DNA of 48,294 nucleotides, taken from Rhodopirellula sp. (GTDB lineage: Bacteria; Planctomycetota; Planctomycetia; Pirellulales; Thermoguttaceae). A program made the position numbers and the translations under genes. The DNA is taken from contig JAAYEH010000245.1 in assembly GCA_012728855.1 (NCBI GenBank), positions 1 through 48,294 on the forward strand, in the 5' to 3' direction. Below the pieces are notes generated by a model. The model made no database searches and was not told the DNA's origin. It saw only the letters and a list, made by a program, of their open reading frames with translations. Shown piece by piece: positions 25,377-35,102 of this stretch. The stretch's first letter is position 1. Each line of letters starts with the position of its first letter.

Positions 25377-26417
25377 ATGAACTACACGATCACCTCCGCC
25401 GACCCCACGAGCGACCGCGGCGCGGTTCTCGACCTTTGGAACCGCAACCTGCCCGGCGCCAATGCCGATCGCTACGACTGGCTCTACGATCAGGGCCAGG
25501 CGAGCGGCTGGATTGCCCGCGGCCAAGCCGACGAGGTCGTGGGCGGAGCGGGGCTGATGCGGCGGCGAATCAAGGTCTTCGACGGCATCGCCACGGCCGG
25601 ACAGGCGATCGATCTGAACGTCGACCGGCGGCACCGGGCCTTCGGTCCGGCGATGGCCTTGGGGAAGACGGTGGCCGGTGCGGTCGATGCAGACCGATGC
25701 CGGCTGATCTACGCCTTTCCCAACCAACAGTCGGAAGTCGTCTTCAAGAAAGCGGGATACCGGCTGGTGGGAACTCTCGGACGCTGGGCGAAGCCTTTGA
25801 CCTGTGAGCCGCTGGTGAAGGGCCGGCTGGCGGGTTCGCTGTCCGGGCGAGCGGCGGTGGGTGCTGCAAACCTGCTGTTGCGGTGCTCGTCGCGCGAAGG
25901 CTACACCCGCACTCGGGGCCTTCGCTGCGTGGTTCACCAGCAGTTCGACCGTCGGTTCGACGGGCTGTGGGAGCGTGTGTCGCCGGCCTTGCCCATCGCC
26001 GGCGAGCGGACGGCCGAGTACCTCGACTGGAGATTTCGCCGCTGCCGGGGCATCGATCATGAGGTCATCTCCGTAACGACGCAGGACGACGAACTGGTGG
26101 CCTATGTCGTCTTCTCTCGCCGCGGCCGCTATGTGTATTTGGACGATTTCCTCGGCTGCGATCCGAAGTACGTTGCGGTGGCGCTGGCCGTACTGCTGCG
26201 GCAGGCGAGGCGAGAAGGGGCCGAGGCGGTGGTTACGGTCTTTCTGGGCGCCGCCCGCTATGCCCGCTTGCTGCGGCACTACGGGTTCTGGCAACGCCCC
26301 TCGGACTGGAAATTCATGATCTACGGCTCGCCGTCGCGGGAAACAACGGACGCGGCGGGGATTCTTGACCCGGAAAACTGGTATTTGACACGAGCCGACC
26401 TCGACACGGACTTTTGA
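25377..26417 (+). CDS. GNAT-family N-acyltransferase
   Basis: The protein has 346 residues starting MNYTITSADPTSDRGAVLDL. The first half has GNAT-like features (VVGGAGLMRRRIKVFDG, then YAFPNQQSEVVFKKAGYRLVG), with the GY-x-x-V-G ending typical of the acceptor loop. The second half, from about residue 190, repeats a GNAT-like strand set (TAEYLDWRFRRC, then ELVAYVVFSRRGRYVYLDDFLGCD), ending RYARLLRHYGFWQRP. Large double-domain GNATs of this type occur in polysaccharide and lipid loci. It is the second acyltransferase of the operon, after the FemAB-like gene. Donor and acceptor are unknown; the carrier protein is a likely donor. Confidence 0.75.
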   Translation: MNYTITSADPTSDRGAVLDLWNRNLPGANADRYDWLYDQGQASGWIARGQADEVVGGAGLMRRRIKVFDGIATAGQAIDLNVDRRHRAFGPAMALGKTVAGAVDADRCRLIYAFPNQQSEVVFKKAGYRLVGTLGRWAKPLTCEPLVKGRLAGSLSGRAAVGAANLLLRCSSREGYTRTRGLRCVVHQQFDRRFDGLWERVSPALPIAGERTAEYLDWRFRRCRGIDHEVISVTTQDDELVAYVVFSRRGRYVYLDDFLGCDPKYVAVALAVLLRQARREGAEAVVTVFLGAARYARLLRHYGFWQRPSDWKFMIYGSPSRETTDAAGILDPENWYLTRADLDTDF

Positions 26418-26455
26418 ACGGCGGCAGCCATGCCCTTACCCTCGCAGAAGTGACC

Positions 26456-26908
26456 ATGTGTGATTCGGGAATGAGTGTGGCCAAGGCAGAGACGCTTGAG
26501 CGGCTCGTGCGCGAGATCGATCGGCTTCAGAGCAGCAAGTCCTCGCTCGAGCAGGAATTGAAACAGGTCCGCGCGAATCTTCGCGCGGCGCAGGAGCATC
26601 TCCGCGCCGAGAGCGAAGGTATTGCGCCGGTGTTCCAGAGGGCCTTTCTCCGCAAAGCGACCGCCAAACCGAAACACCCGCCGGCGAGCAAGTCCAACGG
26701 CCGAGATTACCGCGAGGAGGCGATTCTCCGCAAGGTGGCCAGCTTTGGCCGCCACGGATTCCACATCGACGATCTCGTCCGCTGGTTCAAGGGCGATTTA
26801 TCGGAAACCGAGACGGTCGCCGCCGTCGAGGCGCTCGCCGGGCAGGGCCTGGTGGTGAAGGACGAGAAGGGTTTCGTCCGCGCTGCCCGATGCGAGGCGA
26901 GGGAGTAA
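26456..26908 (+). CDS. Small coiled-coil and winged-helix-like protein of unknown function
   Basis: The ATG at 26456 (MCDSGMSVAKAETLERLVRE) gives 150 residues; a second Met at 26471 is possible. Residues about 10-55 form a heptad coiled coil (LERLVREIDRLQSSKSSLEQE). After a basic linker, the last 55 residues (REEAILRKVASFGRHGFHID, then DLVRWFKGDLSETETVAAVE) look like a winged helix. It follows the acyltransferase by 38 bp and may be cotranscribed, as a regulator or accessory protein. The family was not recognised. Confidence 0.6.
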   Translation: MCDSGMSVAKAETLERLVREIDRLQSSKSSLEQELKQVRANLRAAQEHLRAESEGIAPVFQRAFLRKATAKPKHPPASKSNGRDYREEAILRKVASFGRHGFHIDDLVRWFKGDLSETETVAAVEALAGQGLVVKDEKGFVRAARCEARE

Positions 26909-26951
26909 AGTCGCCTTGGAGTGCGTGGTGCTGGTCGATTCAGCTTGCTCC

Positions 26952-27221
26952 TCATGAATCAGGTGCGCTGGCATTCGCAGGAGTGCAATGAAACACACCG
27001 AAGATGGCGAAGTCCGTCGCATTGGTCGTCAGGACCGATTGAATTCCGGCCTGCTGATAGGTGGCTGCCAAGAGCGTATCGAGCAGTCGTTTGCGACCGA
27101 GGGAAAACTGCTGCAACCACGCCAGGAACTGCTGCGTGGCCGCGGCGTTGGGAAAGACCTGATCAACATGTTCCTTCACCTCTGCCGCCACCAGAAAGCC
27201 TGTGTCCAGCCCGTGCGTCAT
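26952..27221 (-). pseudogene. VapC-like PIN toxin with an internal deletion
   Basis: The frame starts MTHGLDTGFLVAAEVKEH, a typical PIN N-terminus with the first catalytic Asp, then jumps straight to VDQVFPNAAATQQFLAWLQQ and RLLDTLLAATYQQAG, ending TTNATDFAIFGVF. About 60-65 central residues, including the middle acidic catalytic residue, are missing although the frame is kept. A full-length homologue is about 150 residues; here 89 remain. It is therefore probably inactive. Its ATG overlaps the stop of the antitoxin remnant by four bases, the usual operon design. Confidence 0.75.
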
Positions 27222-27431
27222 GGCAGACCTACGAGCATATCGGCTAGCAAATCATCGTCCGGCCCGGCCGGAGGGCGTGCTTGGCCGAGACTGACCGGCC
27301 GGATATCGAGAACGCTGTGGCGCCACGTGCCAAGGCCCTCGACGGTGACTCGCACCTTTTCATGGTCCTTCAGCGGCAACGGGCAATCCAGTTTCACAAC
27401 ACCGCTTTCATAGTCTTTCTGTATCGAAAAG
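27218..27431 (-). pseudogene. AF2212-like (DUF104) antitoxin remnant without its start
   Basis: The minus-strand frame reads SIQKDYESGVVKLDCPLPLK, then DHEKVRVTVEG and a C-terminal tail ending ADMLVGLP. This matches the small antitoxins (DUF104/AF2212 type) found directly upstream of PIN toxins. The normal ATG is gone: the sequence just upstream of S-I-Q is replaced by the perfect inverted repeat at 27432-27496. A longer frame through the repeat to 27610 exists, but its extra residues are not family-like. The remnant is probably silent. Confidence 0.65.
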
Positions 27432-27496
27432 ACGGCAACAGAGAAGAGGAACCCGTACTCTGTGTTCAAGTACGGGTTCCTCTTCTCTGTTGCCGT
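27432..27496. repeat. Perfect 28-bp-arm hairpin inserted at the antitoxin start
   Basis: Left arm 27432-27459 and right arm 27469-27496 are exact inverse complements of 28 bases (each contains gggttcctcttctctgttgc or its complement) around the 9-base loop ctgtgttca. Perfect arms of this length point to a recent element, perhaps a MITE or hairpin repeat, not an old terminator. It breaks the antitoxin gene. Confidence 0.9.
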
Positions 27497-27606
27497 GTTT
27501 CCGCGGCGAAACGGACCCATCCCCTGTCGAGAGCACCGTTTCCACCGATTGCGAATCGCGCGAAGGAACCCACGAATTCTGCGGAAGAGCCCGCTTTTGA
27601 GTGTTC

Positions 27607-28998
27607 TCATTCTTCTTCCTGCCCGAGGTGGTCGATTCGCGGGCTGGCGCGGAAGAGCAGCAGTCCCAGCACAATGACCATCAGGCCGATCGCCACGCCG
27701 AGAAAGAGCGGGTTGTTCAAGAGTTTGGCGAAATCCGGAACGCCATGTCCGCCAAACACCTCGTTCTTCGCTTCCGGTCCGAGCGTCACCGCGACCGGCC
27801 GGTAGCCTTGCCCGAGGGCGGCTGACAGGGCGGCCGTATCATAGCGGGGCGTCTCGGCCGACTCGGAGCCGTAGGCCAGCCGGTAGCTGCAGTCGGGCGA
27901 GGCGAAGAACAGCATGCGATACTCGCTCCCCTCTGCTTTTACGCCCTTAATCTTCAGCGGAGGACTGTCTCCGTTGTCGATCACGATCCGGTACTCTTCG
28001 CTGCGTTGTTCCGAAAACGGGATTTTCAGTTCCACCCGCTGGAAGCTTCGGAAGCGGAAGACGGAAACCGTGGCACGTCCCACGTCGACCCACTCGGTGG
28101 TCATGCCTCGTTCGACCGGCGTCTGCACGCGGGCGGGTCGGCTGAAATTTACGCTTCCGGTTTCCAATGTAAGCTGCGTGAGCGGCTCGCGGCGAGTGCG
28201 GACGTGGACGATCGTCTGCTTCTGGTCAGAATCGATTTCCGTGGCGAAATGGGCAATCGGCCAGGCGACCGTCTTCTGCTGCTTGACGAGTTCCCGCGTG
28301 ACCGTATGCCAGAGTTCGAGGCGGTCGATCCTCAGCGGCCGCCGCAGCACCGTCGTCTGCTCGGTTCGCCCACTCTCCTCGTCGCCGCGAAATTGCCGCG
28401 ATAGCTCCATCAGGGACGATTCCTTCAGGTCGGTAACTTCGGCGACCACCGCCTTTAAACGACGGTAGCTGTTCTTCGGCAGAGGGACTTCACGATTGCT
28501 GATGTCCATGTAGCGGGAATAATCGAAGATCATCGCGTTTTCGACAAGCGGCTGCCAGTTGTCGCCGTCGTCGGACCCGAAGACGCTCACCCGCCGTTCG
28601 AAGTCGGCGAGCGGCGTGTGAAAGATGATGCCGTCGGCCGTCGGCGCCTTGTCGTCGCGGCGGACGACGACTTCGATGCGGTTGTCGTCGTGCTCGACCA
28701 GCGACTGGACCGTGCTGGGGCAGGGCTCGCGGAAATCCCGGCGGCGGTTTTCGGTCGCCTTGTCCAGCCGGCAGGGTATCTCGCGGTTTTCGGAGTCGAA
28801 CACCCTCAGGCGGGTCAATTCCTCTTCCGCCGCGTAGACTTCGGCGTCGAGCGCGACGGCCAGGATCTCTTCCTGCCCGGACGCTGCCCGCTCGATCGGC
28901 TTGAGCAAGGGGAACGGCCGAAGCGCGGCGTCGTCTTCGCCGAAACAGGACGTCGAAACGAGCATCAGGCCCGCCGCCGCAATCCAGATGCGGTTCAT
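27607..28998 (-). CDS. DUF3999 family membrane-anchored protein
   Basis: The protein has 463 residues with a lipoprotein-like or cleavable signal ([20 protein letters not shown]; the Cys at residue 18 could be lipidated). The body is beta-rich, with the DUF3999 features of a galactose-binding-like fold ([15 protein letters not shown]). One transmembrane helix near the end ([19 protein letters not shown]) is followed by a charged tail. DUF3999 genes are usually found next to DUF2339 genes, as here; the start overlaps the DUF2339 stop by 4 bp. The function of the pair is unknown, perhaps in envelope maintenance. Confidence 0.85.
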   Translation of the reverse strand: MNRIWIAAAGLMLVSTSCFGEDDAALRPFPLLKPIERAASGQEEILAVALDAEVYAAEEELTRLRVFDSENREIPCRLDKATENRRRDFREPCPSTVQSLVEHDDNRIEVVVRRDDKAPTADGIIFHTPLADFERRVSVFGSDDGDNWQPLVENAMIFDYSRYMDISNREVPLPKNSYRRLKAVVAEVTDLKESSLMELSRQFRGDEESGRTEQTTVLRRPLRIDRLELWHTVTRELVKQQKTVAWPIAHFATEIDSDQKQTIVHVRTRREPLTQLTLETGSVNFSRPARVQTPVERGMTTEWVDVGRATVSVFRFRSFQRVELKIPFSEQRSEEYRIVIDNGDSPPLKIKGVKAEGSEYRMLFFASPDCSYRLAYGSESAETPRYDTAALSAALGQGYRPVAVTLGPEAKNEVFGGHGVPDFAKLLNNPLFLGVAIGLMVIVLGLLLFRASPRIDHLGQEEE

Positions 28999-31517
28999 TC
29001 TTTCGTCTCCTCGGTTGGGATCCCGGCGATGACGAACGTCTGCCGGAATTTCAGGTATAGGAACGATCCCAAGAGCACGAGTACCCCCAACACGATGAAG
29101 GCGACGATGCGGTAGAGGGGATCCAGATCCTGCAAATCCCTGAAAAACACCTTCCAGACCACGACGGCGAACAGACCCAGCCCCACATAGCGCATCTCCC
29201 TGGTGTCCCTGAGGATCCCGGCCAGGATCAGACCTAGGGCAAAAAACGACCAGAGGATCGAGATCCCTCCCGGCCGCAGCCCCGGCACGAAGTATTGCAG
29301 AAATGTGTTCAGTTCGAGCGACGACCAGACAAACGCCATCGCCACCGCCAACGCGCCAAGCACGATGCGCATCGCCCTGGCGCTGATGTCACCGGCGAGC
29401 ATCATGAAGCCGAAGCAGAAGAAGCCGACGATCGCGCCGAAGTCAACCAGCCGCATCGTGGCGTCGCGGAACGAGTATCCCGCGTCGGCGGAGTAGAGCA
29501 TGTCGCCTGCCAGCCGCCAGCCGGGCAGGTCGAAGAGGAAGAGCTTGATCAACAGCCCTGCCACGAAGGCCGCCAGCAGGCCCAGCATCACGCGGCTGCG
29601 GTCGGCGAGATATTCCTGGATCAGCAACAAGCACACGCCCAGCCAGAGCAACGTGAGCACGGGCATTCGCATCGGCGGGTAGAAATAGGTGAGCGTGCGG
29701 TTGAGTTCCAGGTGCAAATAGATGAAAAGCATGGCCACGGCCACGGCGATGCCGGCGCGGACGGCCCAGCGCTGGCGGACCCACTGGCCGATGTCGTTGG
29801 CACGCTCAACGGCAAGCGACGCCGTGGCCAGCGGGCGGCGCAGCAGACGGCAGCCGGCGGCCAGCGAAGCCACGGGCACGCCGAACATCACGGCTCGCTC
29901 GGCGAGCGCCAGGAGGTAGTCGCGCATCGGCATCGCGGCAAAGGGCACGGCGGCCAGGTACTGGTTCCGCAGATCAACGAAGCCGAAACGTACCAGCACG
30001 ATGGCATACAGCAGATACGACACGTGCCGGAGAAACTGGCTGTCCAGCTTTCCGGCGACCCAGAGCATCACCAGCGCCTGGATCGCCCAGCTCACGGTGA
30101 TCCACTCGCTGGAAAGCACCAGCGGCAGGGTTACGGTGAGGAAGAACGCGGCCAGTGCGGTGAAGCTCATCAACAATTCGCGGTCGTGCAGGTTGCGGAC
30201 CAGGAAGTAGTAGACGTGGCCCACGTAGAACAAGGTGAGGCCGAGTGTGACGGCGGCCACGGCTGCCTTGTTGTCGAAGGCGTCCATAATCAGGCCGTAG
30301 CTGACGGCAAAGAAGATCCCGGCGTTGATCCACAGTCCCAGGACTTCCAGGAGCGTCGATTTGTGCCGCGTGGCCAGATTGAAAATGAAGACCATCGTGG
30401 AGAACAGCACGAAGAAGGCGGTCAAGAAGGGCATCACTTGCCAGAAATGCGAGTCTTCGTAGCTCCGCATTGCCGCGAAGAAGAGCACGTAGGTGCAGGC
30501 GAAGCTCAGGTAGCTCAACAGCCGCCAGTTCTTCTTGTAGCTAATGCCCAGCACTCCCACGCCGAGCACGAGCATATAGCCGAACAGGCCCGGGAAGTTG
30601 ACTTCGCCGGTGCGGAGCATGACCGGCGTGCCGTAACCGCCGATGATGCCCAGCACGGCTACCAGCACGGAGTTGAAACGGACCGCCAGCACACCTGCCG
30701 AGAAAGTGATCAAGGCCATCAGTGCAAAGGCGGGCAGGACTTCGATCAGATGGTAGAAGTTGGCGGCGGCAAATATGGCGAAATAGAGAACCGCAATACC
30801 ACCGCCCATCAGTCCCTGGCCCAGCAGATGGTACTTCTTGCCCAGCATCTGCGTGCCGGCGGCCAGCGCCGTCAGGCCGCCAAGTATCGATAAGCCGACG
30901 CGGCCGGTCGGACCGATGAATCCTTTGTCGGCCGAGTATTTCAAAAAGAAGCCGATGCCCATCACGAGGATCACGACGCCGATTCTCAGCAGCCACTGGC
31001 TGGCCACGGCGAATTCCATCGATACGCCCTTGGGCCGATGTTCCTCGCCCACGATGATCCAGTTCCAGATCTTGGCAAGCGCCTCTTTGGCGGCCGTCTC
31101 GAAACGGCTGGGCACGTGCAACACCGGCGGCTCGATCGGCTTGCCGGCGAACGGAGAGGGCGACACGGCTGCCGGCTCTTCGTCCGGGGGCGGCGCCGCC
31201 TCGGCGATGATCTCCGGCTCAATTGGTCTTTCGACAGACGGCTGGGAAGACCGCTCGACCGCCGGTTCGGCGACCTCGGTCGCGGCGTCGGCCTTTTCCG
31301 GCGGCCCTGCGGCAAACGCTTGCTCGCCCAACTGGCGGATGAGCCGCTTGCTCTCTTCCAACTCTCGCTGAAGTCTTGCCATCAGCGCAGAGAGTTCCTC
31401 GGTGCTCTCCCGCTGGTGGCGCTGTACCTTCAAGAGTATCACCAGAACGGTGATCGGGATTGCCAGCACCAGCCCCACCACCGCGAGCACGAGCATCATC
31501 GCAAGAAACTCTTCCAT
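28995..31517 (-). CDS. DUF2339 family polytopic membrane protein
   Basis: The ATG at 31517 follows a gggagag ribosome site; the frame extends upstream to 31700 but that part is not protein-like. The 840 residues begin with one membrane helix ([20 protein letters not shown]), a coiled segment ([24 protein letters not shown]) and a Pro/Glu/Ala-rich linker. They continue with more than 20 hydrophobic segments, for example [20 protein letters not shown] and [13 protein letters not shown]. This is the DUF2339 layout. It is the upstream gene of a two-gene operon with DUF3999. The biochemical role is not known. Confidence 0.9.
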   Translation of the reverse strand: MEEFLAMMLVLAVVGLVLAIPITVLVILLKVQRHQRESTEELSALMARLQRELEESKRLIRQLGEQAFAAGPPEKADAATEVAEPAVERSSQPSVERPIEPEIIAEAAPPPDEEPAAVSPSPFAGKPIEPPVLHVPSRFETAAKEALAKIWNWIIVGEEHRPKGVSMEFAVASQWLLRIGVVILVMGIGFFLKYSADKGFIGPTGRVGLSILGGLTALAAGTQMLGKKYHLLGQGLMGGGIAVLYFAIFAAANFYHLIEVLPAFALMALITFSAGVLAVRFNSVLVAVLGIIGGYGTPVMLRTGEVNFPGLFGYMLVLGVGVLGISYKKNWRLLSYLSFACTYVLFFAAMRSYEDSHFWQVMPFLTAFFVLFSTMVFIFNLATRHKSTLLEVLGLWINAGIFFAVSYGLIMDAFDNKAAVAAVTLGLTLFYVGHVYYFLVRNLHDRELLMSFTALAAFFLTVTLPLVLSSEWITVSWAIQALVMLWVAGKLDSQFLRHVSYLLYAIVLVRFGFVDLRNQYLAAVPFAAMPMRDYLLALAERAVMFGVPVASLAAGCRLLRRPLATASLAVERANDIGQWVRQRWAVRAGIAVAVAMLFIYLHLELNRTLTYFYPPMRMPVLTLLWLGVCLLLIQEYLADRSRVMLGLLAAFVAGLLIKLFLFDLPGWRLAGDMLYSADAGYSFRDATMRLVDFGAIVGFFCFGFMMLAGDISARAMRIVLGALAVAMAFVWSSLELNTFLQYFVPGLRPGGISILWSFFALGLILAGILRDTREMRYVGLGLFAVVVWKVFFRDLQDLDPLYRIVAFIVLGVLVLLGSFLYLKFRQTFVIAGIPTEETKE

Positions 31518-31790
31518 CGCGTCTCTCCCGAGCCTTCGCACCGCGTCCGAAAACACGGGCGTGATTCCCAGGAAAGTATAACACTCGCCGCCGTTCGCAC
31601 GCCCCTCCCCCGGACGGGGCGGTGAATTCTGCGGCAAGTCGGAGCCACAGCGGAATCGCCTTCCAGCAGCCTCAACACGGCGGACCGGATCGGTTGACAC
31701 GAGCCTCCCATTCGTCGATCTTCAAAGTCGGCGGTAAAAAGAAGGAGAAAGAACAAACAGTCGCTGTCCCTGGAAACCGCGTCGAACAGG

Positions 31791-32123
31791 TATTATCTTG
31801 TTTTCGGCCCCGGGGTCGTCCGGTTCGACGACGGCGTGCCGCTTGAGACGGACGCCCGCTTTGCGTTGCTGAGAAACCGCGACGGCGCTATGATCGTGGG
31901 CGGAACGGAATTGAAGGTCGAGTCGGCTCAAGGCGATTTGCGGATCGCGGCCGACAAGCCCTGCACGGTGTCGGCCGTTCGGAAGAATGGCATAGTGACT
32001 GTCAAGAGTTGTGGAAATATCCAATACGACACCTATGGCGGTGCGAATCATGACCGTCCGCTGCCGCAAGCGAGCGCGACGATCCAGGGGAGCCTCTGGC
32101 GCAATGATCACCCTCAACGATAA
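31791..32123 (+). pseudogene. C-terminal fragment of a larger beta-rich protein
   Basis: From about 31791 the frame reads YYLVFGPGVVRFDDGVPLET, then DARFALLRNRDGAMIVGGTE and LRIAADKPCTVSAVRKNG, and goes on to a stop at 32123. The composition and alternating hydrophobic pattern look like the end of a secreted beta-sandwich domain, perhaps of a heparinase II/III-like lyase, but the family is not certain. No good start codon or ribosome site lies in frame. It is probably what is left of a gene whose front was lost, and it overlaps the leader of the next gene. Confidence 0.45.
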
Positions 32124-32220
32124 GTTTCAGCGAATGATAACGAGCCTATCAGGAAATCGATACGGGCGAGGCATCGGCAGCCTCTTGTCCGTGTCGGCCG
32201 CCCGGAAAGGGGTGCTCTTC

Positions 32221-34854
32221 ATGAAAGGTCTGATTGTTCTTGGCGCTGTGTTGCTTCCTTCTTTGAGCTGGGCTGATGGCACGGCATGGTTTGGATCGGA
32301 ACCGCCGGGCAAAGCCTATCCGGCCGGCGAGGCGGATCGCCAATATGCCATGTTGGCCTACGATCTGGCGCACCGTAGCGCATTCCAGGAGGTCGCTGCG
32401 CAGACATTCCGTCAAGATGCGCTGATCTTCGATTCGGACCGCGATCCTCTCGATGTGCTGCTGCGGCGCACCGAGGCATTGCTGGCCGACATCCGTCTCC
32501 TGCCGCACGCCCCCGACTTAGGTGAGGAATCCAAAGCCCTGGCCGGACTGCGGGCTGAAGCCGATCGAGTGGAAGTCAATGCGAAGGACTTGCGGCGGTC
32601 TCTGTTCGACCAGGTATGCCGCCTGCGGCGCCGGATTGCCTTGGCCAATCCCCTTCTGGACTTCAGCGACATCCTCTTCATCAAGCGCCAGCGGAGTTGC
32701 TTCAATCACATGTGCGATCAGTACTACGGGATTGCCCAGCGGCCCGGTGGTGGACTGTTTGTCCTGTGTGATGCATTCGGCTCGCGGCCGACGCTGCGAG
32801 ACGTCCTGGCCGACTCCGTAGTCGGCCGCGGCCGCTTGAAGGGGCAGAGGCTCACCGGCGGCCCGCGGCGCAACTGGAACTTGACCCTCGATTTCTCTGG
32901 GAATCTCTCCGGCGACGAGACCGAAGGCGGATCGTTTCTCTCTCCCCAGCTTTCCTACGACGGCCGCACAGTCGCCTTCGCCTACGTGGAATGCCGCGGC
33001 AGCCGCCTGCACGACACGCACACCGATCCGCAACGAGGCCACTGGGACATCGGTCGCTGCTACCACCTCTTTCGGGTCGATCTCGACGGGAAGAACCTCG
33101 TCCAATTGACCGACGGCACATTCAACGATTTCGATCCCTGCTGGATGCCCAGCGGACGGATCGCTTTCGTCAGCGAGCGGCGCGGCGGATACCTGCGCTG
33201 CGGCCGAGCCTGCCCAACGTATACCGTCTTTGACATGAGTTCCGAAGGGAACGATATTCGTTGCCTGAGCTATCACGAGACCAACGAGTGGAATCCCAGT
33301 GTCACACACGACGGCATGATCGTCTATACGCGCTGGGACTACGTGGATCGCAACGCCATGGTGGCGCACCATCCCTGGATCATGACGCCCGATGGCCGCG
33401 ACCCTCGTGCCATTCAAGGCAACTATACCCCTCGCCCCTCGCGGCCCGATATGGAACTGCGGGTGCGTTCCATTCCGGGGTCGCACCGAATGGTGGCCAC
33501 CGCCGCCGCGCATCATGGCCAGGCCTTCGGGTCGCTGGTGGTGATCGATCCGCGGATCCCTGACAACGACCGTATGTCGGCCGTCAAACGCCTGACGCCG
33601 GACGTCGGCTTTCCCGAAAGTCAGTCGGGAACCGAGTCCTACGGCGAGGCCTGGCCGCTCAGCGAGGACTATTACCTCTGTTGCTTCGACCCCGTACACG
33701 TGCCCGCGCTCAATCCCGGCGGCATGGGCGCCCCGGGCGATCCCGGAACCGGTTATCCCAAGGAGCCCCGGGCGCGCGACCCGAACCCCTTGGGCTACTA
33801 CGGACTTTACCTCGTGGATAGCTTCGGCAACAAGGAGTTGCTCTACCGCGATCCGGACATCGGCTGTCATCATCCCGTGCCGGTGAGGCCGCGACCGGCG
33901 CCGCCGGTAATCCCGGAAATCGCCGCGGCAGCGGCGGCTGATCGCCCGGATGAAGCTACCGTGGGTGTGATCAACGTCTATCAGAACTCGCATCCGTGGC
34001 CGGCGGGCACGAAGATCACGGCACTGCGGGTGTATCAGATCTTCCCGCAATCGCTCCCCTCGATCGTTACCGCCCATACCGGCCTGCCGGTGCCGAACAC
34101 GGCTTCGGTCAATATCGCGCGGGCCGTGTTGGGAACCGTGCCGGTCGAACCGGACGGGAGCGCTCATTTCATCGTGCCAGCGCGGCGCGAACTGTTTTTC
34201 CAGGCCCTCGATGCGGACGGGCTGGCAGTGACTTCGATGCGCTCCGGTACGCAGTTCCAGCCGGGCGAGGCGACCACCTGCCGAGGCTGCCACGAGCCGC
34301 GACACGAAACCCCCTTGGCCGGAGCAAACGTGTTGGCCATGCAGCGCCCGCCGTCGCGACTGTCTCCCGACGTCGACGGCACCAACCCGTTCAGCTATCC
34401 ACGCTTGGTGCAGCCGGTGTTGGATGCGTATTGCGTCACCTGCCACCGCAAAGAGGCCGACAAGGCGCCGCCGCTGGACAGCAGCCTGGTGGAGTTCCGC
34501 ACGGGCTGGCGCCCGACCGCATACTACGCCTCCTACCTGAGCTTGGCCCCGAAGTTCGGCTTCTACAAATACTCCGATGCGGCTGCTGCAATACAGAAGG
34601 TGAAGAGTTGGAGCGATCCGGAACTGTGGAGCGATCCGAAGTTCAACCGAACTTTTCCCGGCGAATTTGGCGCGCGGTCTTCGAAGCTCTATCAGCTCCT
34701 GCAAGAGGGTCACTACGAACTGAGCTTGCCGCCGGAAGCTCTGCACAAGCTGGTGGTCTGGCTGGACTCCTGTTCGCTGTTCTACGGCGTTTACGAAGCA
34801 GAAGGGCAGCAAGCGCAACTGCGGGGCAAGATCGTCAGGCCGACATTGGAATAA
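32221..34854 (+). CDS. Secreted HzsA-related protein with two CxxCH motifs
   Basis: The ATG at 32221 gives a signal peptide (MKGLIVLGAVLLPSLSWADG) and 877 residues; an upstream open frame to 32011 is not protein-like. The first 200 residues are helical. Residues about 230-640 form a PD40/TolB-like beta-propeller (LSYDGRTVAFAYVEC, then FDPCWMPSGRIAFVSERRGG). Near residues 688 and 740 are CRGCH and CVTCH, c-type haem attachment motifs. This order matches planctomycete proteins annotated as related to the hydrazine synthase alpha subunit. Nothing else here suggests anammox, so the likely role is periplasmic redox chemistry of unknown substrate. A repeat element starts directly after the stop codon. 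Confidence 0.85.
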   Translation: MKGLIVLGAVLLPSLSWADGTAWFGSEPPGKAYPAGEADRQYAMLAYDLAHRSAFQEVAAQTFRQDALIFDSDRDPLDVLLRRTEALLADIRLLPHAPDLGEESKALAGLRAEADRVEVNAKDLRRSLFDQVCRLRRRIALANPLLDFSDILFIKRQRSCFNHMCDQYYGIAQRPGGGLFVLCDAFGSRPTLRDVLADSVVGRGRLKGQRLTGGPRRNWNLTLDFSGNLSGDETEGGSFLSPQLSYDGRTVAFAYVECRGSRLHDTHTDPQRGHWDIGRCYHLFRVDLDGKNLVQLTDGTFNDFDPCWMPSGRIAFVSERRGGYLRCGRACPTYTVFDMSSEGNDIRCLSYHETNEWNPSVTHDGMIVYTRWDYVDRNAMVAHHPWIMTPDGRDPRAIQGNYTPRPSRPDMELRVRSIPGSHRMVATAAAHHGQAFGSLVVIDPRIPDNDRMSAVKRLTPDVGFPESQSGTESYGEAWPLSEDYYLCCFDPVHVPALNPGGMGAPGDPGTGYPKEPRARDPNPLGYYGLYLVDSFGNKELLYRDPDIGCHHPVPVRPRPAPPVIPEIAAAAAADRPDEATVGVINVYQNSHPWPAGTKITALRVYQIFPQSLPSIVTAHTGLPVPNTASVNIARAVLGTVPVEPDGSAHFIVPARRELFFQALDADGLAVTSMRSGTQFQPGEATTCRGCHEPRHETPLAGANVLAMQRPPSRLSPDVDGTNPFSYPRLVQPVLDAYCVTCHRKEADKAPPLDSSLVEFRTGWRPTAYYASYLSLAPKFGFYKYSDAAAAIQKVKSWSDPELWSDPKFNRTFPGEFGARSSKLYQLLQEGHYELSLPPEALHKLVVWLDSCSLFYGVYEAEGQQAQLRGKIVRPTLE

Positions 34855-34951
34855 GAGCCTATCCCAAAACCGTCGGGGACTGGCTCATTTTGCGGAGTCT
34901 TCGGAGCAAAATGTGCCTGTCCCCCTCTCCTCAAGGTTTTGGGATAGGCTC
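34855..34951. repeat. REP/MITE-like nested inverted repeat, copy B
   Basis: Outer arms gagcctatcccaaaacc (34855-34871) and ggttttgggataggctc (34935-34951) are perfect. The inner arms ggggactggctcatttt and aaaatgtgcctgtcccc run in the same orientation as in copy A. It begins at the base after the TAA of the HzsA-related gene and could act as its transcript end. The 150 bases between it and the GH2 stop hold no gene; TATAAT at 35074-35079 is the only promoter-like word. Confidence 0.9.
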
Positions 34952-35102
34952 TAAGGCTCGGAAGGTAGTTCATCGTCTAACACGCCGTTCCTTGCTCCTT
35001 CACCGCAAAGCTTCGGACTTTGACAGCGATTGTCCGCTGGAGTCCTCGATGTGGCAGCACCCTATGAAATGCTTATAATCCAACACCTCCGTTTGCGAAC
35101 GA

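Noticed and set aside
32518..34818. A 766-codon frame antisense to the HzsA-related gene
   Set aside because: It mirrors third-position GC of the real gene and shows no domain; the plus frame has a signal peptide and CxxCH motifs.
32221..34854. A true hydrazine synthase subunit, hence anammox
   Set aside because: Only a related single-chain protein is present; no HzsBC, Hdh or Hao genes are nearby, and such relatives are common in aerobic planctomycetes.
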